A stretch of 54,759 bases of DNA from positions 1 through 54,759 of the forward strand of contig JBKEBP010000061.1 in NCBI GenBank assembly GCA_047973235.1, read 5' to 3'. Numbering within the stretch: the stretch's first letter is position 1; each line of letters opens with the position of its first letter. Below the pieces are notes generated by a model. The model was not told where the DNA came from. It made no database searches and worked only from the letters and a program-made list of their open reading frames with translations. The position numbers and the translations under genes were made by a program. Shown piece by piece: positions 36,500 through 44,255 of the stretch. Source of the DNA: Aequitasia sp047973235 (GTDB taxonomy: Bacteria > Bacillota > Clostridia > Lachnospirales > Lachnospiraceae).

Positions 36500-36736
36500 A
36501 TGAGACAAAAAGAACTAAGACTTATAGTGACGTTCCATACAACGGCAGATGCCATGGCAATGGAGAAAGTGGCGAAAAATGAACATTTATCCGGTAGATT
36601 GATACCGGTGCCAAGAGTCATTTCTTCAGGATGCGGACTTTCATGGAGTTCGCCATTAGAAGAACGAGAGCGTGTTTTAATAGTTATGAAAGATGCCGGC
36701 ATTGACCAAGAAGAGTTACATGAGTGTATGGTATAG
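36500..36736 (+). CDS. DUF3343 putative Se/S carrier-like protein
   Basis: The 78-residue protein matches the small DUF3343 (PF11823) family, described as Se/S carrier-like. Seen are TFHTTADAMAMEKVAK, LIPVPRVISSGCGLSWS with one conserved Cys near residue 45, and a C-terminal ELHECMV with a second Cys. A FHTT start and SSGCGLS are the recognisable family features. It begins three bases after the TusA-like stop, last in the desulfurase-yedE-tusA operon, and is followed by a terminator. It likely hands selenium on within the cell, but no biochemical role is established. Confidence 0.83.
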   Translation: MRQKELRLIVTFHTTADAMAMEKVAKNEHLSGRLIPVPRVISSGCGLSWSSPLEERERVLIVMKDAGIDQEELHECMV

Positions 36737-36755
36737 AATTATTAGTGAAAACAGT

Positions 36756-36798
36756 AAAGAAGTGCTGTCAGGATAATACCCGACAACACTTCTTTCTA
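36756..36798. terminator. Bidirectional terminator between the selenium operon and tetR
   Basis: Arms at 36756-36769 and 36782-36795 pair over 14 bases with one mismatch. T residues follow on the plus strand and a T-rich stretch on the minus strand, serving both convergent operons. Confidence 0.7.
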
Positions 36799-36806
36799 AT
36801 TTTGAT

Positions 36807-37400
36807 TTATTTGTCAAATCCTGAAACGAAGGATCCAAGGAGTGTAGGCAATAGCCTATCACTATATTCCGTAAGACTGAACTTGCCCTTATATAATGAA
36901 AAGTCATATAGTAAAGCACGTTCGAACATAGCGTAGTAGTGCATCAACTCATCGGCAGTGCTGCTGTTATGAAATTCACCGGAGCTAAGTCCCTCCTCAA
37001 TGATTTCGGTGGTCCAAGTGTAATAAAATCTTTTTTGATCAGAAAGTGACTTTTTGTCCTTAGTTATTAGTTGCGAAGAATATAAGTATGCCAATAGGTT
37101 AATGTCAACACTTTTTTCTATCATAAAGAATAACTCATGATTAAGAAATAGTAGTTTGTCATATGCTGATAAAGCAGGATCGATCACTTCAATTAGTTCT
37201 TCATATTTTTGGTCAAACAAATATGACAAAGAATTAAGCAAAGACTCTTTTCCCTTAAAATAATGGTAGAAAGTTCCCTTGGAAGTCTTGGAAACCGCAA
37301 TTATCTCATCAACTGTAGTGCTGTCGTATCCATTTTTATAAAATAGATTCCAAGCTGATTTAACTATTCGACTTTTAGTTGATTGTCGCTTTCTTGCCAT
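36807..37400 (-). CDS. TetR/AcrR-family regulator, downstream of proline racemase
   Basis: The 197-residue protein has an N-terminal TetR helix-turn-helix (RIVKSAWNLFYKNGYDSTTV, then SKGTFYHYFKGKESLL at about 38-54) and a helical ligand domain. It starts behind AAAGGA, 17 bases after the prdF stop, so the two form one minus-strand operon. A 14-base palindrome just after the prdF promoter (38592-38605) is a likely operator for autoregulation. No PrdR-type sigma-54 activator, the known proline regulator in Clostridioides difficile, is present in the window. This protein may replace it locally. Confidence 0.82.
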   Translation of the reverse strand: MARKRQSTKSRIVKSAWNLFYKNGYDSTTVDEIIAVSKTSKGTFYHYFKGKESLLNSLSYLFDQKYEELIEVIDPALSAYDKLLFLNHELFFMIEKSVDINLLAYLYSSQLITKDKKSLSDQKRFYYTWTTEIIEEGLSSGEFHNSSTADELMHYYAMFERALLYDFSLYKGKFSLTEYSDRLLPTLLGSFVSGFDK

Positions 37401-37417
37401 ACAACTTATCCTTTCGT

Positions 37418-38446
37418 TTATCCTACTACAAATCCATATTTAAGTGGGTCATCACCATCTATAATATATGTGCCGGTACCAGTAACATAGGCACTTCCGG
37501 TTATCTGAGGAATTACAGCTTTAAAATCTCCAACCTTTGTTTCTTCAACAATAACTCCTTTAAAACGTGAGCCGATAAAGCTTTCATATACAAATGGATC
37601 TCCAATCTTAATTTCATCTCTTGCGTACAGAGTGGCAAGTTTAGCACTTGTTCCCGTTCCACAAGGTGAACGGTCTGCCATGCGGTCTCCAAAAATAACA
37701 ACATTCTTTTTATCAGCACCCTCAGAAGCTTTGTCAGAGTAAAACTCTACTAAATCACAAGAAGTTATATCCAGCGTAGGATGTTGCATCTCTACTTCTT
37801 TATTGATTTGCTCCATCATTTTCATACCAAGATCAGTAATTGAAGGAATATTTTTAGCATTGATTTCAATTCCCAGCTTATCAACATTTACCAAAGCAAA
37901 GAAGCTTCCACCAAATGATATATCATAAGTGATTTCCATGCCGTCAACAGTTGTCTTCAAATTCTCTTTATATAAGAAAGCAGGAACGTTGGTTAATGTA
38001 ACGTTTAGTACTTTACCATTTTTTACTTCAGCCTTTGTTTTAATTATTCCTGCAGGAGCCTCTAATATAACTTCAGTAAATGGTTCTTTAGCTTCAACTA
38101 AGCCACCCTCAATAATAGCAGTAACTGAGCCAATGGTTCCATGTCCGCACATGTTGAGATATTCACCTGTATCCATGAAAAAAACTGCAAAATCAGCTTC
38201 TTTATCGATAGGTTCCGTAAGGTAAGCACCAAACATATCGTGATGACCTCTTGGTTCATACATCAAAGCTTGACGATACTTGTCATAATGCTCAGCTAAA
38301 TAGTGCTTTCTTTCAATAGGAGTATTTCCTTTGAGTTCAGGAAAGCCTGATAAAAGAATTCTAGTAAATTCTCCTACGGTATGAGTGTCGATTGCTTTGA
38401 ATGATGCCTCATAAGCATCAAGGTTTAATTTTGGATTGATTTCCAT
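37418..38446 (-). CDS. prdF: Proline racemase
   Basis: The 342-residue protein is a cofactor-independent racemase using two cysteines: MCGHGTIGS near residue 89 and SPCGTGTSAK near residue 255. Both motifs are intact, and Cys rather than Ser or Thr at both sites argues for racemase and not hydroxyproline dehydratase. It converts L-proline to the D-isomer used by proline reductase. The ATG at 38446 follows AAGGAGG; the longer frame would start inside that site. It is transcribed away from tRNA-Sec and prdC, and tetR follows it. Confidence 0.9.
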   Translation of the reverse strand: MEINPKLNLDAYEASFKAIDTHTVGEFTRILLSGFPELKGNTPIERKHYLAEHYDKYRQALMYEPRGHHDMFGAYLTEPIDKEADFAVFFMDTGEYLNMCGHGTIGSVTAIIEGGLVEAKEPFTEVILEAPAGIIKTKAEVKNGKVLNVTLTNVPAFLYKENLKTTVDGMEITYDISFGGSFFALVNVDKLGIEINAKNIPSITDLGMKMMEQINKEVEMQHPTLDITSCDLVEFYSDKASEGADKKNVVIFGDRMADRSPCGTGTSAKLATLYARDEIKIGDPFVYESFIGSRFKGVIVEETKVGDFKAVIPQITGSAYVTGTGTYIIDGDDPLKYGFVVG

Positions 38447-38591
38447 GTCAAATTCCTCCTTCAATGAATTATGGCTTATAGATATTCTCTATAAATTATA
38501 TTTAAACGCATTTTAAATTCCCCAATTTTCATGCGTTTAGTTCATACCAAAAATTTTAAGTAAATCGCTAGAATGTTTAAAATATAACGAT

Positions 38592-38605
38592 TAGACTGTA
38601 GTCTA
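38592..38605. promoter_or_regulatory. 14-base palindrome, candidate TetR operator
   Basis: TAGACT-GT-AGTCTA is a perfect inverted repeat about 20-33 bases downstream of the predicted prdF transcription start, where a bound repressor could block transcription. Confidence 0.55.
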
Positions 38606-38630
38606 GGGCGTCGTTCAGTTTTATAATTTC

Positions 38631-38659
38631 ATTATGGATGAAAAGTCTCTAAAAGTCAA
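38631..38659 (-). promoter_or_regulatory. Sigma-A promoter of the prdF-tetR operon
   Basis: On the minus strand TTGACT (38659-38654) and CATAAT (38636-38631) are separated by 17 bases. The leader to the prdF start is about 180 bases. Confidence 0.6.
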
Positions 38660-38695
38660 TGGTTTTTTGCGTTTACTAAAAGCTTTAAAATGATG

Positions 38696-38724
38696 TTGAA
38701 AAAAGAATAAAAGTATGGTATGTT
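38696..38724 (+). promoter_or_regulatory. Sigma-A promoter of tRNA-Sec
   Basis: TTGAAA (38696-38701) and TATGTT (38719-38724) are separated by 17 bases; the tRNA starts 21 bases later. Confidence 0.6.
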
Positions 38725-38744
38725 AGGTTTACAAAAGCCACTAT

Positions 38745-38842
38745 GGGGGTAGATGGGTGACTGGTGTGCCTCCTAGTCTTCAAAACTAGTGTTGGGCGTT
38801 AAGAGCGTCCTGGGTGGGTTCGATTCCCACATGCCCTCGCCA
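38745..38842 (+). tRNA. selC: Selenocysteine tRNA, anticodon TCA
   Basis: The 98-base gene, with encoded CCA, has the anticodon stem CTAGT/ACTAG (38773-38777, 38785-38789) around a loop with anticodon TCA at 38780-38782. The long variable arm has stem GGGCG/CGTCC. The T arm is GTGGG/CCCAC. The 3' acceptor strand ATGCCCTC is followed by discriminator G and CCA. The eight-base acceptor is typical of tRNA-Sec, although the last pair here is a mismatch and two pairs are G-U. It lies between prdF and prdC, close to the UGA-containing prdB and the selAB genes. Confidence 0.95.
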
Positions 38843-38992
38843 AAAAAATGTGGTTAAATAAAAGACAATTCAATTATATAAACTTTCTATAAATAAAAGT
38901 TATAAAGGGTGCAATTGGGGAATTGTAGACTTATAATTATAGTAGCAAATATTTATTTTACATATTTATTTACACAAAAAGGAGAATATGTC

Positions 38993-40318
38993 ATGAGAAA
39001 CGTGCAGATACTGCTAAGACAGCATGTGGGAGCACCTTGCGAGGCGATAGTAAAGCCGGGAGACGAGGTTAAAATGGGAACCCTCATCGCAACTCCTACA
39101 GGTCTTGGTGCAAATATCTTTTCAAGTGTTTATGGTGTTGTAGAAGAGATAAAGGAAGATCGTATTATAATCAAACCTGACAAGGAACAGAAAGAGGAGT
39201 TTGTGCCTATAAAGGAAGGCGATCATTTGGATATGATCAAAGAAGCCGGAATTGTAGGTATGGGTGGTGCAGGATTTCCAACGGGAATCAAACTATCTAC
39301 CCCAATCGAAGGTGGATATGTTTTGGTTAATGCTGCAGAGTGTGAACCGGGATTGTATCACAATATTAGACAGATTGAAGAAGATGTCTGTAGAACGGTA
39401 AAGGGACTTAAGTATTGTATGGAGATAACCAAAGCCGCCAAAGGTATATTTGCTATTAAGGTAAAGAATACTAAGGCTATCGAAATACTTAGGGAGGCTA
39501 TCAAGGATGAACCCGATATCACGATTCATTTATTGGCGGATATTTACCCAATGGGAGAAGAGCGTGCAGTAGTTAGAGAGTGCCTTGATAAGTTGTTAGG
39601 TGTTGACCAATTGCCATCAGCGGCAAACTCAGTTGTTATTAATGTTGAGACGATTCTAAGAGTCACAGAAGCTATTGAAGAAAGGAAACCATGCTATAGT
39701 AAGAATCTGACTGTTATAGGACAGATGAATGACGGTAATGCACCGCATGTATACATGGATGTTCCGGTTGGTATGTCGGTAGCGGATTTGCTTGAAGAAT
39801 CAAGTGGTGTTAAAGAACCGATTGGGGAAATTATTCTCGGTGGACCATTTACAGGTAAAGCAACTGACACTGAAGCACCTATTACTAAAACTACAGGTGG
39901 AATAATAGCAACTATGGAATTTATGGATTTCCATGGCGCTAACACAGGCATTCTTATTTGTGCTTGTGGTGGTAATGAGGAACGTATGCGAGATGTTGTG
40001 GAAAAAAACAACGGCAAAGTTGTATCAGTCACAATGTGCAAACAAGCGGTTGAGATGAAAAGCGGTGCTCTCAAATGCGAAGATCCCGGAAATTGCCCGG
40101 GACAGGCTGAAAAGTGCCTTAAAATGAAGAAAGACGGAGCAGAATATATTATTATAGGAAATTGTTCCGACTGTTCAAATACAGTTATGGGGTCAGGGCC
40201 TAAGATGAAACTTAAAGTAGTTCACCAAACTGACCATATAATGAGAACAATTGGTCATCCGTTATTTAGACATCTTACAATTTCCAAAAAGGTTGATCAG
40301 TTACCGAACGGTAAGTAA
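38993..40318 (+). CDS. prdC: Proline reductase-associated electron transfer protein PrdC (RnfC-like)
   Basis: The 441-residue protein resembles RnfC. It has an N-terminal lipoyl-like hairpin (GAPCEAIVKPGDEVKMG), a nucleotide/flavin-type glycine-rich segment GIVGMGGAGFPTGIK near 85, and a central SLBB-like region. The C-terminal Cys-rich part contains LICACGG, CEDPGNCPGQAEKC and GNCSDCS. It is thought to feed electrons to proline reductase. No in-frame TGA is present, so this PrdC uses Cys where some relatives are reported as selenoproteins. The ATG at 38993 follows AAGGAG; an upstream in-frame start at 38909 has no site. Confidence 0.9.
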   Translation: MRNVQILLRQHVGAPCEAIVKPGDEVKMGTLIATPTGLGANIFSSVYGVVEEIKEDRIIIKPDKEQKEEFVPIKEGDHLDMIKEAGIVGMGGAGFPTGIKLSTPIEGGYVLVNAAECEPGLYHNIRQIEEDVCRTVKGLKYCMEITKAAKGIFAIKVKNTKAIEILREAIKDEPDITIHLLADIYPMGEERAVVRECLDKLLGVDQLPSAANSVVINVETILRVTEAIEERKPCYSKNLTVIGQMNDGNAPHVYMDVPVGMSVADLLEESSGVKEPIGEIILGGPFTGKATDTEAPITKTTGGIIATMEFMDFHGANTGILICACGGNEERMRDVVEKNNGKVVSVTMCKQAVEMKSGALKCEDPGNCPGQAEKCLKMKKDGAEYIIIGNCSDCSNTVMGSGPKMKLKVVHQTDHIMRTIGHPLFRHLTISKKVDQLPNGK

Positions 40319-40349
40319 ATTTAGGTATTACTATTACATACGGATAGGG

Positions 40350-40373
40350 AAGGGACCCCGAATCCCTTTGCTT
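40350..40373 (+). terminator. Probable terminator between prdC and prdA
   Basis: AAGGGA (40350-40355) pairs with TCCCTT (40363-40368) around CCCCGAA, followed by TGCTTT. A separate promoter precedes prdA. Confidence 0.45.
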
Positions 40374-40413
40374 TACAGAAAATGTATTGAGAGGTCTGTA
40401 CTTTCGTTTGTAA

Positions 40414-40443
40414 TTGTCATATACAAAACTTAATATGTATTAA
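40414..40443 (+). promoter_or_regulatory. Possible sigma-A promoter of the prdA operon
   Basis: TTGTCA (40414-40419) and TATTAA (40438-40443) are separated by 18 bases, 22 bases before the prdA ATG. No sigma-54 type -24/-12 site (GG and GC 10 bases apart in TGGCAC-TTGCA context) is apparent. Confidence 0.4.
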
Positions 40444-40464
40444 ACTAACAAGGAGGTAAAAAAT

Positions 40465-42324
40465 ATGTCAATCACAGCTGAAACAGCTAAAGAACATGCA
40501 AAAGATCCTGCGGTACTTTGCTGTAGAAGAGAAGCAGGTCAGGTTATTTCTGCTTCAGATCTTGAAGATCCGGCAATTTTTGACGATTTGGTGGATTCAG
40601 GACTGCTTAGTCTGGATGGTGCACTAACTATCGAACAAGTTGTCGGAGCAACTCTTACTAAGACAAGTGATTCACTTAGTCCACTAACGGCAGATGTTTT
40701 AGAAGGCGTGAATGTAGTCGAAGAAGCACCGGTTGCCGAGGCTAAAGATGAAGAAACAGCGGATATATCGGCTGTTGCGCCAGCTCAAGCTCAAGTGGTT
40801 TCTAAATCAGGTGGAGTCATGAAAATCCATATAGGAGAAGGTAAAGATATCAATCTTGAAATTCCGATGGGTGGAAGTGGCGGAGCTGCAACTGTAGTTC
40901 CTGTGGATGCTAGCAGCGTAGCGCAAGCAGCACAAGGCGTACAGGCAGAAACACCACAAGAAGAAAAAGTAGTAAGAACATTAACCAGAAAACATTTCAA
41001 AATCACAGAGGTAAAGAGAGGACCGGAAACAAAGGTTGAAGGAACGACACTTTACATTCGTGAAGGAATTGAAAAAGAATGTGTAGACTCTCAGGATTTA
41101 GTAGTGGATTTAAAACTTGATGTTATCCATCCTGCAGATTATCATACATATTCAGAAACTATCATGGACGTACAGCCTATTGCTACAAAAGAAGGCGAAG
41201 ATGAAGTTGGTAGTGGAGTTACGAGGGTTCTTGATGGCGTCGTAGTTATGGTTACAGGTACTGATGAAAACGGAGTTCAAATTGGTGAATTTGGTTCTTC
41301 AGAAGGATATTTGGACGAAAATATTATGTGGGGACGTCCCGGATGCCCTGAAAAAGGCGAGATATTTATCAAGACTCAGGTAACAATCAAAGAACATACA
41401 AACATGGAAAGACCGGGACCATTAGCAGCTCATACAGCTACTGACCACATTACTCAGGAAATACGAGAAGTAATGAAAGCGCTTGATGAAAGTATGGTAG
41501 TCGACTCTGAAGAGTTTGTTCAAAAGAGAAGACCGGGCAAGAAAAAAGTAGTAATTGTTAAGGAAATAATGGGACAAGGTGCTATGCATGATAACCTATT
41601 ATTACCTGTAGAACCGGTTGGTATATTAGGCGGTAAGCCAAATGTAGACTTAGGTAATGTTCCTATATGTGTTTCACCTCTTGAAGTACTGGATGGTTGT
41701 GTACATGCGTTAACATGTATCGGACCTGCTTCTAAAGAGATGTCAAGACACTACTGGAGAGAGCCACTTGTTCTTGAGTGCTTATATGATGATGAAATTG
41801 ATCTTTGTGGTGTTGTATTTGTTGGAAGCCCACAGATTAACGCAGAGAAGTTCTATGTATCTAAACGTGTAGGTATGACAGTTGAAATGCTGGATGCTGA
41901 TGGTGCATTTGTTACAACAGAAGGTTTTGGAAATAACCACATCGACTTTGCAAGTCATCATGAGCAAATCGGTATGAGAGGTATTCCTGTAGTTGGTATG
42001 TCATTCTGTGCAGTACAAGGCGCGCTTGTTGTTGGTAACAAATACATGGTTTCCATGGTTGATAACAACAAATCAGAATCAGGTATTGAAAATGAAGTAC
42101 TTGGATGCAACACTCTTTGCCACGAAGATGCATTACGTGCTCTTGCGATGCTTAAGGCACAAATGTCAGGTGAAAGTGCTAAGGCAGCAGAGAAGAAATG
42201 GAATCCAAATGTAAAATCTACTAATATTGAATTAGTATCAAATGTTACAGGTAAACCAATTGAACTTGTTGAAAATGAGCAATCACTTCCGATGAGTGAG
42301 AAGAGAAAAGCAAAATACGATTAG
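40465..42324 (+). CDS. prdA: D-proline reductase proprotein PrdA
   Basis: The 619-residue precursor self-cleaves to a large subunit and a pyruvoyl-containing small subunit. The cleavage site is ALT-Cys418-IGPASKEMSRHYWREPL; Cys418 would become the pyruvoyl group that binds proline, giving pieces of 417 and 202 residues. An Ala/Val/Glu-rich linker lies near residues 90-170. The EFGSSEGYLDENIMWGRPG and QGAMHDNLLLP stretches are shared with PrdD. The gene starts behind AGGAGG and heads a run with the small prd gene and prdB. With PrdB it reduces D-proline to 5-aminovalerate. Confidence 0.95.
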   Translation: MSITAETAKEHAKDPAVLCCRREAGQVISASDLEDPAIFDDLVDSGLLSLDGALTIEQVVGATLTKTSDSLSPLTADVLEGVNVVEEAPVAEAKDEETADISAVAPAQAQVVSKSGGVMKIHIGEGKDINLEIPMGGSGGAATVVPVDASSVAQAAQGVQAETPQEEKVVRTLTRKHFKITEVKRGPETKVEGTTLYIREGIEKECVDSQDLVVDLKLDVIHPADYHTYSETIMDVQPIATKEGEDEVGSGVTRVLDGVVVMVTGTDENGVQIGEFGSSEGYLDENIMWGRPGCPEKGEIFIKTQVTIKEHTNMERPGPLAAHTATDHITQEIREVMKALDESMVVDSEEFVQKRRPGKKKVVIVKEIMGQGAMHDNLLLPVEPVGILGGKPNVDLGNVPICVSPLEVLDGCVHALTCIGPASKEMSRHYWREPLVLECLYDDEIDLCGVVFVGSPQINAEKFYVSKRVGMTVEMLDADGAFVTTEGFGNNHIDFASHHEQIGMRGIPVVGMSFCAVQGALVVGNKYMVSMVDNNKSESGIENEVLGCNTLCHEDALRALAMLKAQMSGESAKAAEKKWNPNVKSTNIELVSNVTGKPIELVENEQSLPMSEKRKAKYD

Positions 42325-42333
42325 GTGATGCAG

Positions 42334-42621
42334 ATGAAATACGGTGACAAAATCATTAAAATGGAAGGCGTAATTGTAGAAGTTCATGATGGGTGTGTGG
42401 CTATAGACTTAAAAGGCCGCTTGGGGTACCTTAAGATTCCTATGAGGATGCTGATTACTGATTATGAGATAAAAGTAGGTCAGGAAGTGGCTTGGAATAT
42501 GAGCTTTGTTGAACAGTTGGGGCCGGAAGTAAATGATAAGTACATTAGTAATCTGGATACATATAATAAGCGCCAGGAAGAAATGCGCATAAAGAACCAT
42601 AAAAGTAAGGAGGTAAAATAA
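42334..42621 (+). CDS. Small prd-operon protein (CBO2463/CBO2479-like)
   Basis: The 95-residue protein lies between prdA and prdB and is probably translated from ATG 42334, with AGGTGA across the prdA stop as its site; GTG 42325 and ATG 42328 are alternatives. The sequence KMEGVIVEVHDGCVAIDLKGRLGYLKIPMRM suggests a small beta-barrel, possibly nucleic-acid or subunit binding. The C-terminus is charged. I recall this type of protein from proline reductase operons of clostridia, where it is uncharacterised. Its stop overlaps the prdB ATG by one base, so the two are coupled, which suggests a role in PrdB production or assembly. Confidence 0.72.
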   Translation: MKYGDKIIKMEGVIVEVHDGCVAIDLKGRLGYLKIPMRMLITDYEIKVGQEVAWNMSFVEQLGPEVNDKYISNLDTYNKRQEEMRIKNHKSKEVK

Positions 42622-43346
42622 TGAGTTTAACAGTCGTTAAAGGAATGCAATCAGAAATATTCGTTCCTATTACTCCTCCATCAGTGTGGGCTCCTGTAAC
42701 AAAAGAGTTAAAGGATATGTCAATAGCTCTTGCTACTGCAGCAGGTGTTCATAAGAAGGAGCAGGAGAGATTTAATCTTGCAGGTGACTTCACATGGAGA
42801 AAGATTGAAAACACAGTACCATCAAGTGACCTCATGGTTTCGCATGGTGGATATGATAACGGTGATGTTAACAAAGACATCAACTGTATGTTCCCTATTG
42901 ATAGAATTCATGAGTTGGCAAAAGCCGGATTTATCAGAGCTTGTGCACCTGTTCACGCAGGATTCATGGGTGGTGGTGGAAACCAAGAAAAATTCAAACA
43001 CGAAACAGGTCCACAGATAGCAGAATTATTTAAGTCAGAAGATGTTGATGCAGTTCTTCTGACTGCAGGCTGAGGTACCTGTCACCGCTCTGCAGTATTG
43101 GTGCAGAGAGCGATTGAAGAAGCCGGAATACCTACAATAATTATTGCGGCTCTTCCACCGGTAGTACGTCAGACCGGAACACCACGTGCGTCAGCTCCAT
43201 TAGTTCCTATGGGTGCAAATGCAGGTGAACCTAACAATGTAGAGATGCAGACAGATATCGTCAAAGCTACATTGGAATTACTAGAAACAATACAAACACC
43301 AGGAAAGATTGTACCATTGCCTTACGAATATCATGCTAAGGTATAA
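42621..43346 (+). CDS. prdB: D-proline reductase selenoprotein subunit PrdB
   Basis: The 241-residue catalytic subunit contains selenocysteine encoded by the in-frame TGA at 43071-43073, residue 151, in LLTAG-U-GTCHRSA. The frame continues to TAA at 43346 with conserved sequence, so the TGA is not a stop. Sec attacks the alpha C-N bond of proline held by the PrdA pyruvoyl group. A hairpin starts 14 bases after the TGA (43088-43108) and is the likely SECIS. The start at 42621 (TAATG) follows GGAGGTAAAA. A strong terminator follows the gene. Confidence 0.96.
43088..43108 (+). promoter_or_regulatory. Candidate bacterial SECIS hairpin in prdB
   Basis: CTCTGCA (43088-43094) pairs perfectly with TGCAGAG (43102-43108) around the loop GTATTGG. 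With 14 bases between it and the TGA, the distance is right for a bacterial SECIS read by SelB. A further CG/CG pair may extend the stem after a bulge. Confidence 0.75.
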
Positions 43347-43361
43347 CTAGTACTAATTACT

Positions 43362-43393
43362 GAGGCAGATGATTTTCATCTGCCTCTTTTTCT
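43362..43393 (+). terminator. Strong terminator between prdB and prdD
   Basis: GAGGCAGATG (43362-43371) pairs perfectly with CATCTGCCTC (43377-43386) around ATTTT, followed by TTTTTCT. It should limit prdDE expression relative to prdAB. Confidence 0.88.
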
Positions 43394-43427
43394 ATAAAAA
43401 TATATTTTACATATGGAGGAGCAAAGT

Positions 43428-44195
43428 ATGCCGGAAAATGTAAAAGACTTGAGACGTTTAGTCATTAAGTCATATCATATGACAAATATTGAGCTTGCAG
43501 ATGAAAACAAAATATCAGTAGACGGCAAGTTTACGATTGATAAATCGATACTTCCTAGTTTAATAGAAGAAGAGAAAAATATCGTGGATATCGACATACA
43601 AATAATTAAGCCGGGTGAACACGATAGATATACGAATACGATTATGGACATTATTCCCATATCCACTAAGGTTCTTGGTAAAATAGGAGAAGGGATTACA
43701 CATACAGTAACAGGGGTTTACGTAATGCTAACAGGTGTTGATACTGATGGTAAGCAGACGCATGAGTTTGGCTCTTCAGAAGGGAACTTGAAAGAACAAC
43801 TATATTTGAACAGAGCCGGAACGCCCGGAGATGATGATTATATCATTTCATTTGACGTTACACTTAAATCACATATGGGTCAGGAAAGAAAAGGCGTAGA
43901 TGCAGCACACAATGCATGTGATAGATTCATACAAATCTTTAGGGACCAACTAAAGAAATTCAAAGGAGATCTTGCTACTGAGCGTCATGAATATCACGAC
44001 GTAGTGCGCTCCGGTAAAAAGCGAGTGCTTATAGTAAAACAAGTAGCGGGTCAAGGTGCCATGTATGACACGCACCTGTTTGGCAAGGAACCGCAAGGTA
44101 TGGAAGGCGGTAGGTCAATAATCGACCTTGGAAACATGCCAGTAATTGTAACACCCAATGAATATAGAGACGGAATTATTCGCTCGATGCAGTGA
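43428..44195 (+). CDS. prdD: Proline reductase-associated protein PrdD (PrdA N-terminal-like)
   Basis: The 255-residue protein matches the large-subunit part of PrdA from about residue 170 onward. Shared stretches include HxHDRYTNTIMDIIPIS against DYHTYSETIMDVQPIA, EFGSSEGNLKEQ, and KKRVLIVKQVAGQGAMYDTHL. It ends DGIIRSMQ, exactly where PrdA reaches its Cys418 cleavage site. It therefore corresponds to the cleaved PrdA large fragment but needs no self-cleavage. ATG 43428 follows GGAGGAG by six bases; ATG 43413 lies before that site. The role of PrdD in proline reductase is not established. Confidence 0.86.
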   Translation: MPENVKDLRRLVIKSYHMTNIELADENKISVDGKFTIDKSILPSLIEEEKNIVDIDIQIIKPGEHDRYTNTIMDIIPISTKVLGKIGEGITHTVTGVYVMLTGVDTDGKQTHEFGSSEGNLKEQLYLNRAGTPGDDDYIISFDVTLKSHMGQERKGVDAAHNACDRFIQIFRDQLKKFKGDLATERHEYHDVVRSGKKRVLIVKQVAGQGAMYDTHLFGKEPQGMEGGRSIIDLGNMPVIVTPNEYRDGIIRSMQ

Positions 44196-44255
44196 ACCTA
44201 GAACACTTAGCGAGGTACTTATGAACTTCGTTATATAATCAAAGGAGAAAACGAT

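Noticed and set aside
38993..40318. PrdC as a selenoprotein
   Set aside because: No in-frame TGA occurs; the C-terminal positions are Cys codons and the protein ends at TAA.
38843..40464. Sigma-54 promoter for prd genes
   Set aside because: I looked for GG/GC dinucleotides at -24/-12 spacing in TGGCAC-TTGC context and found none convincing.
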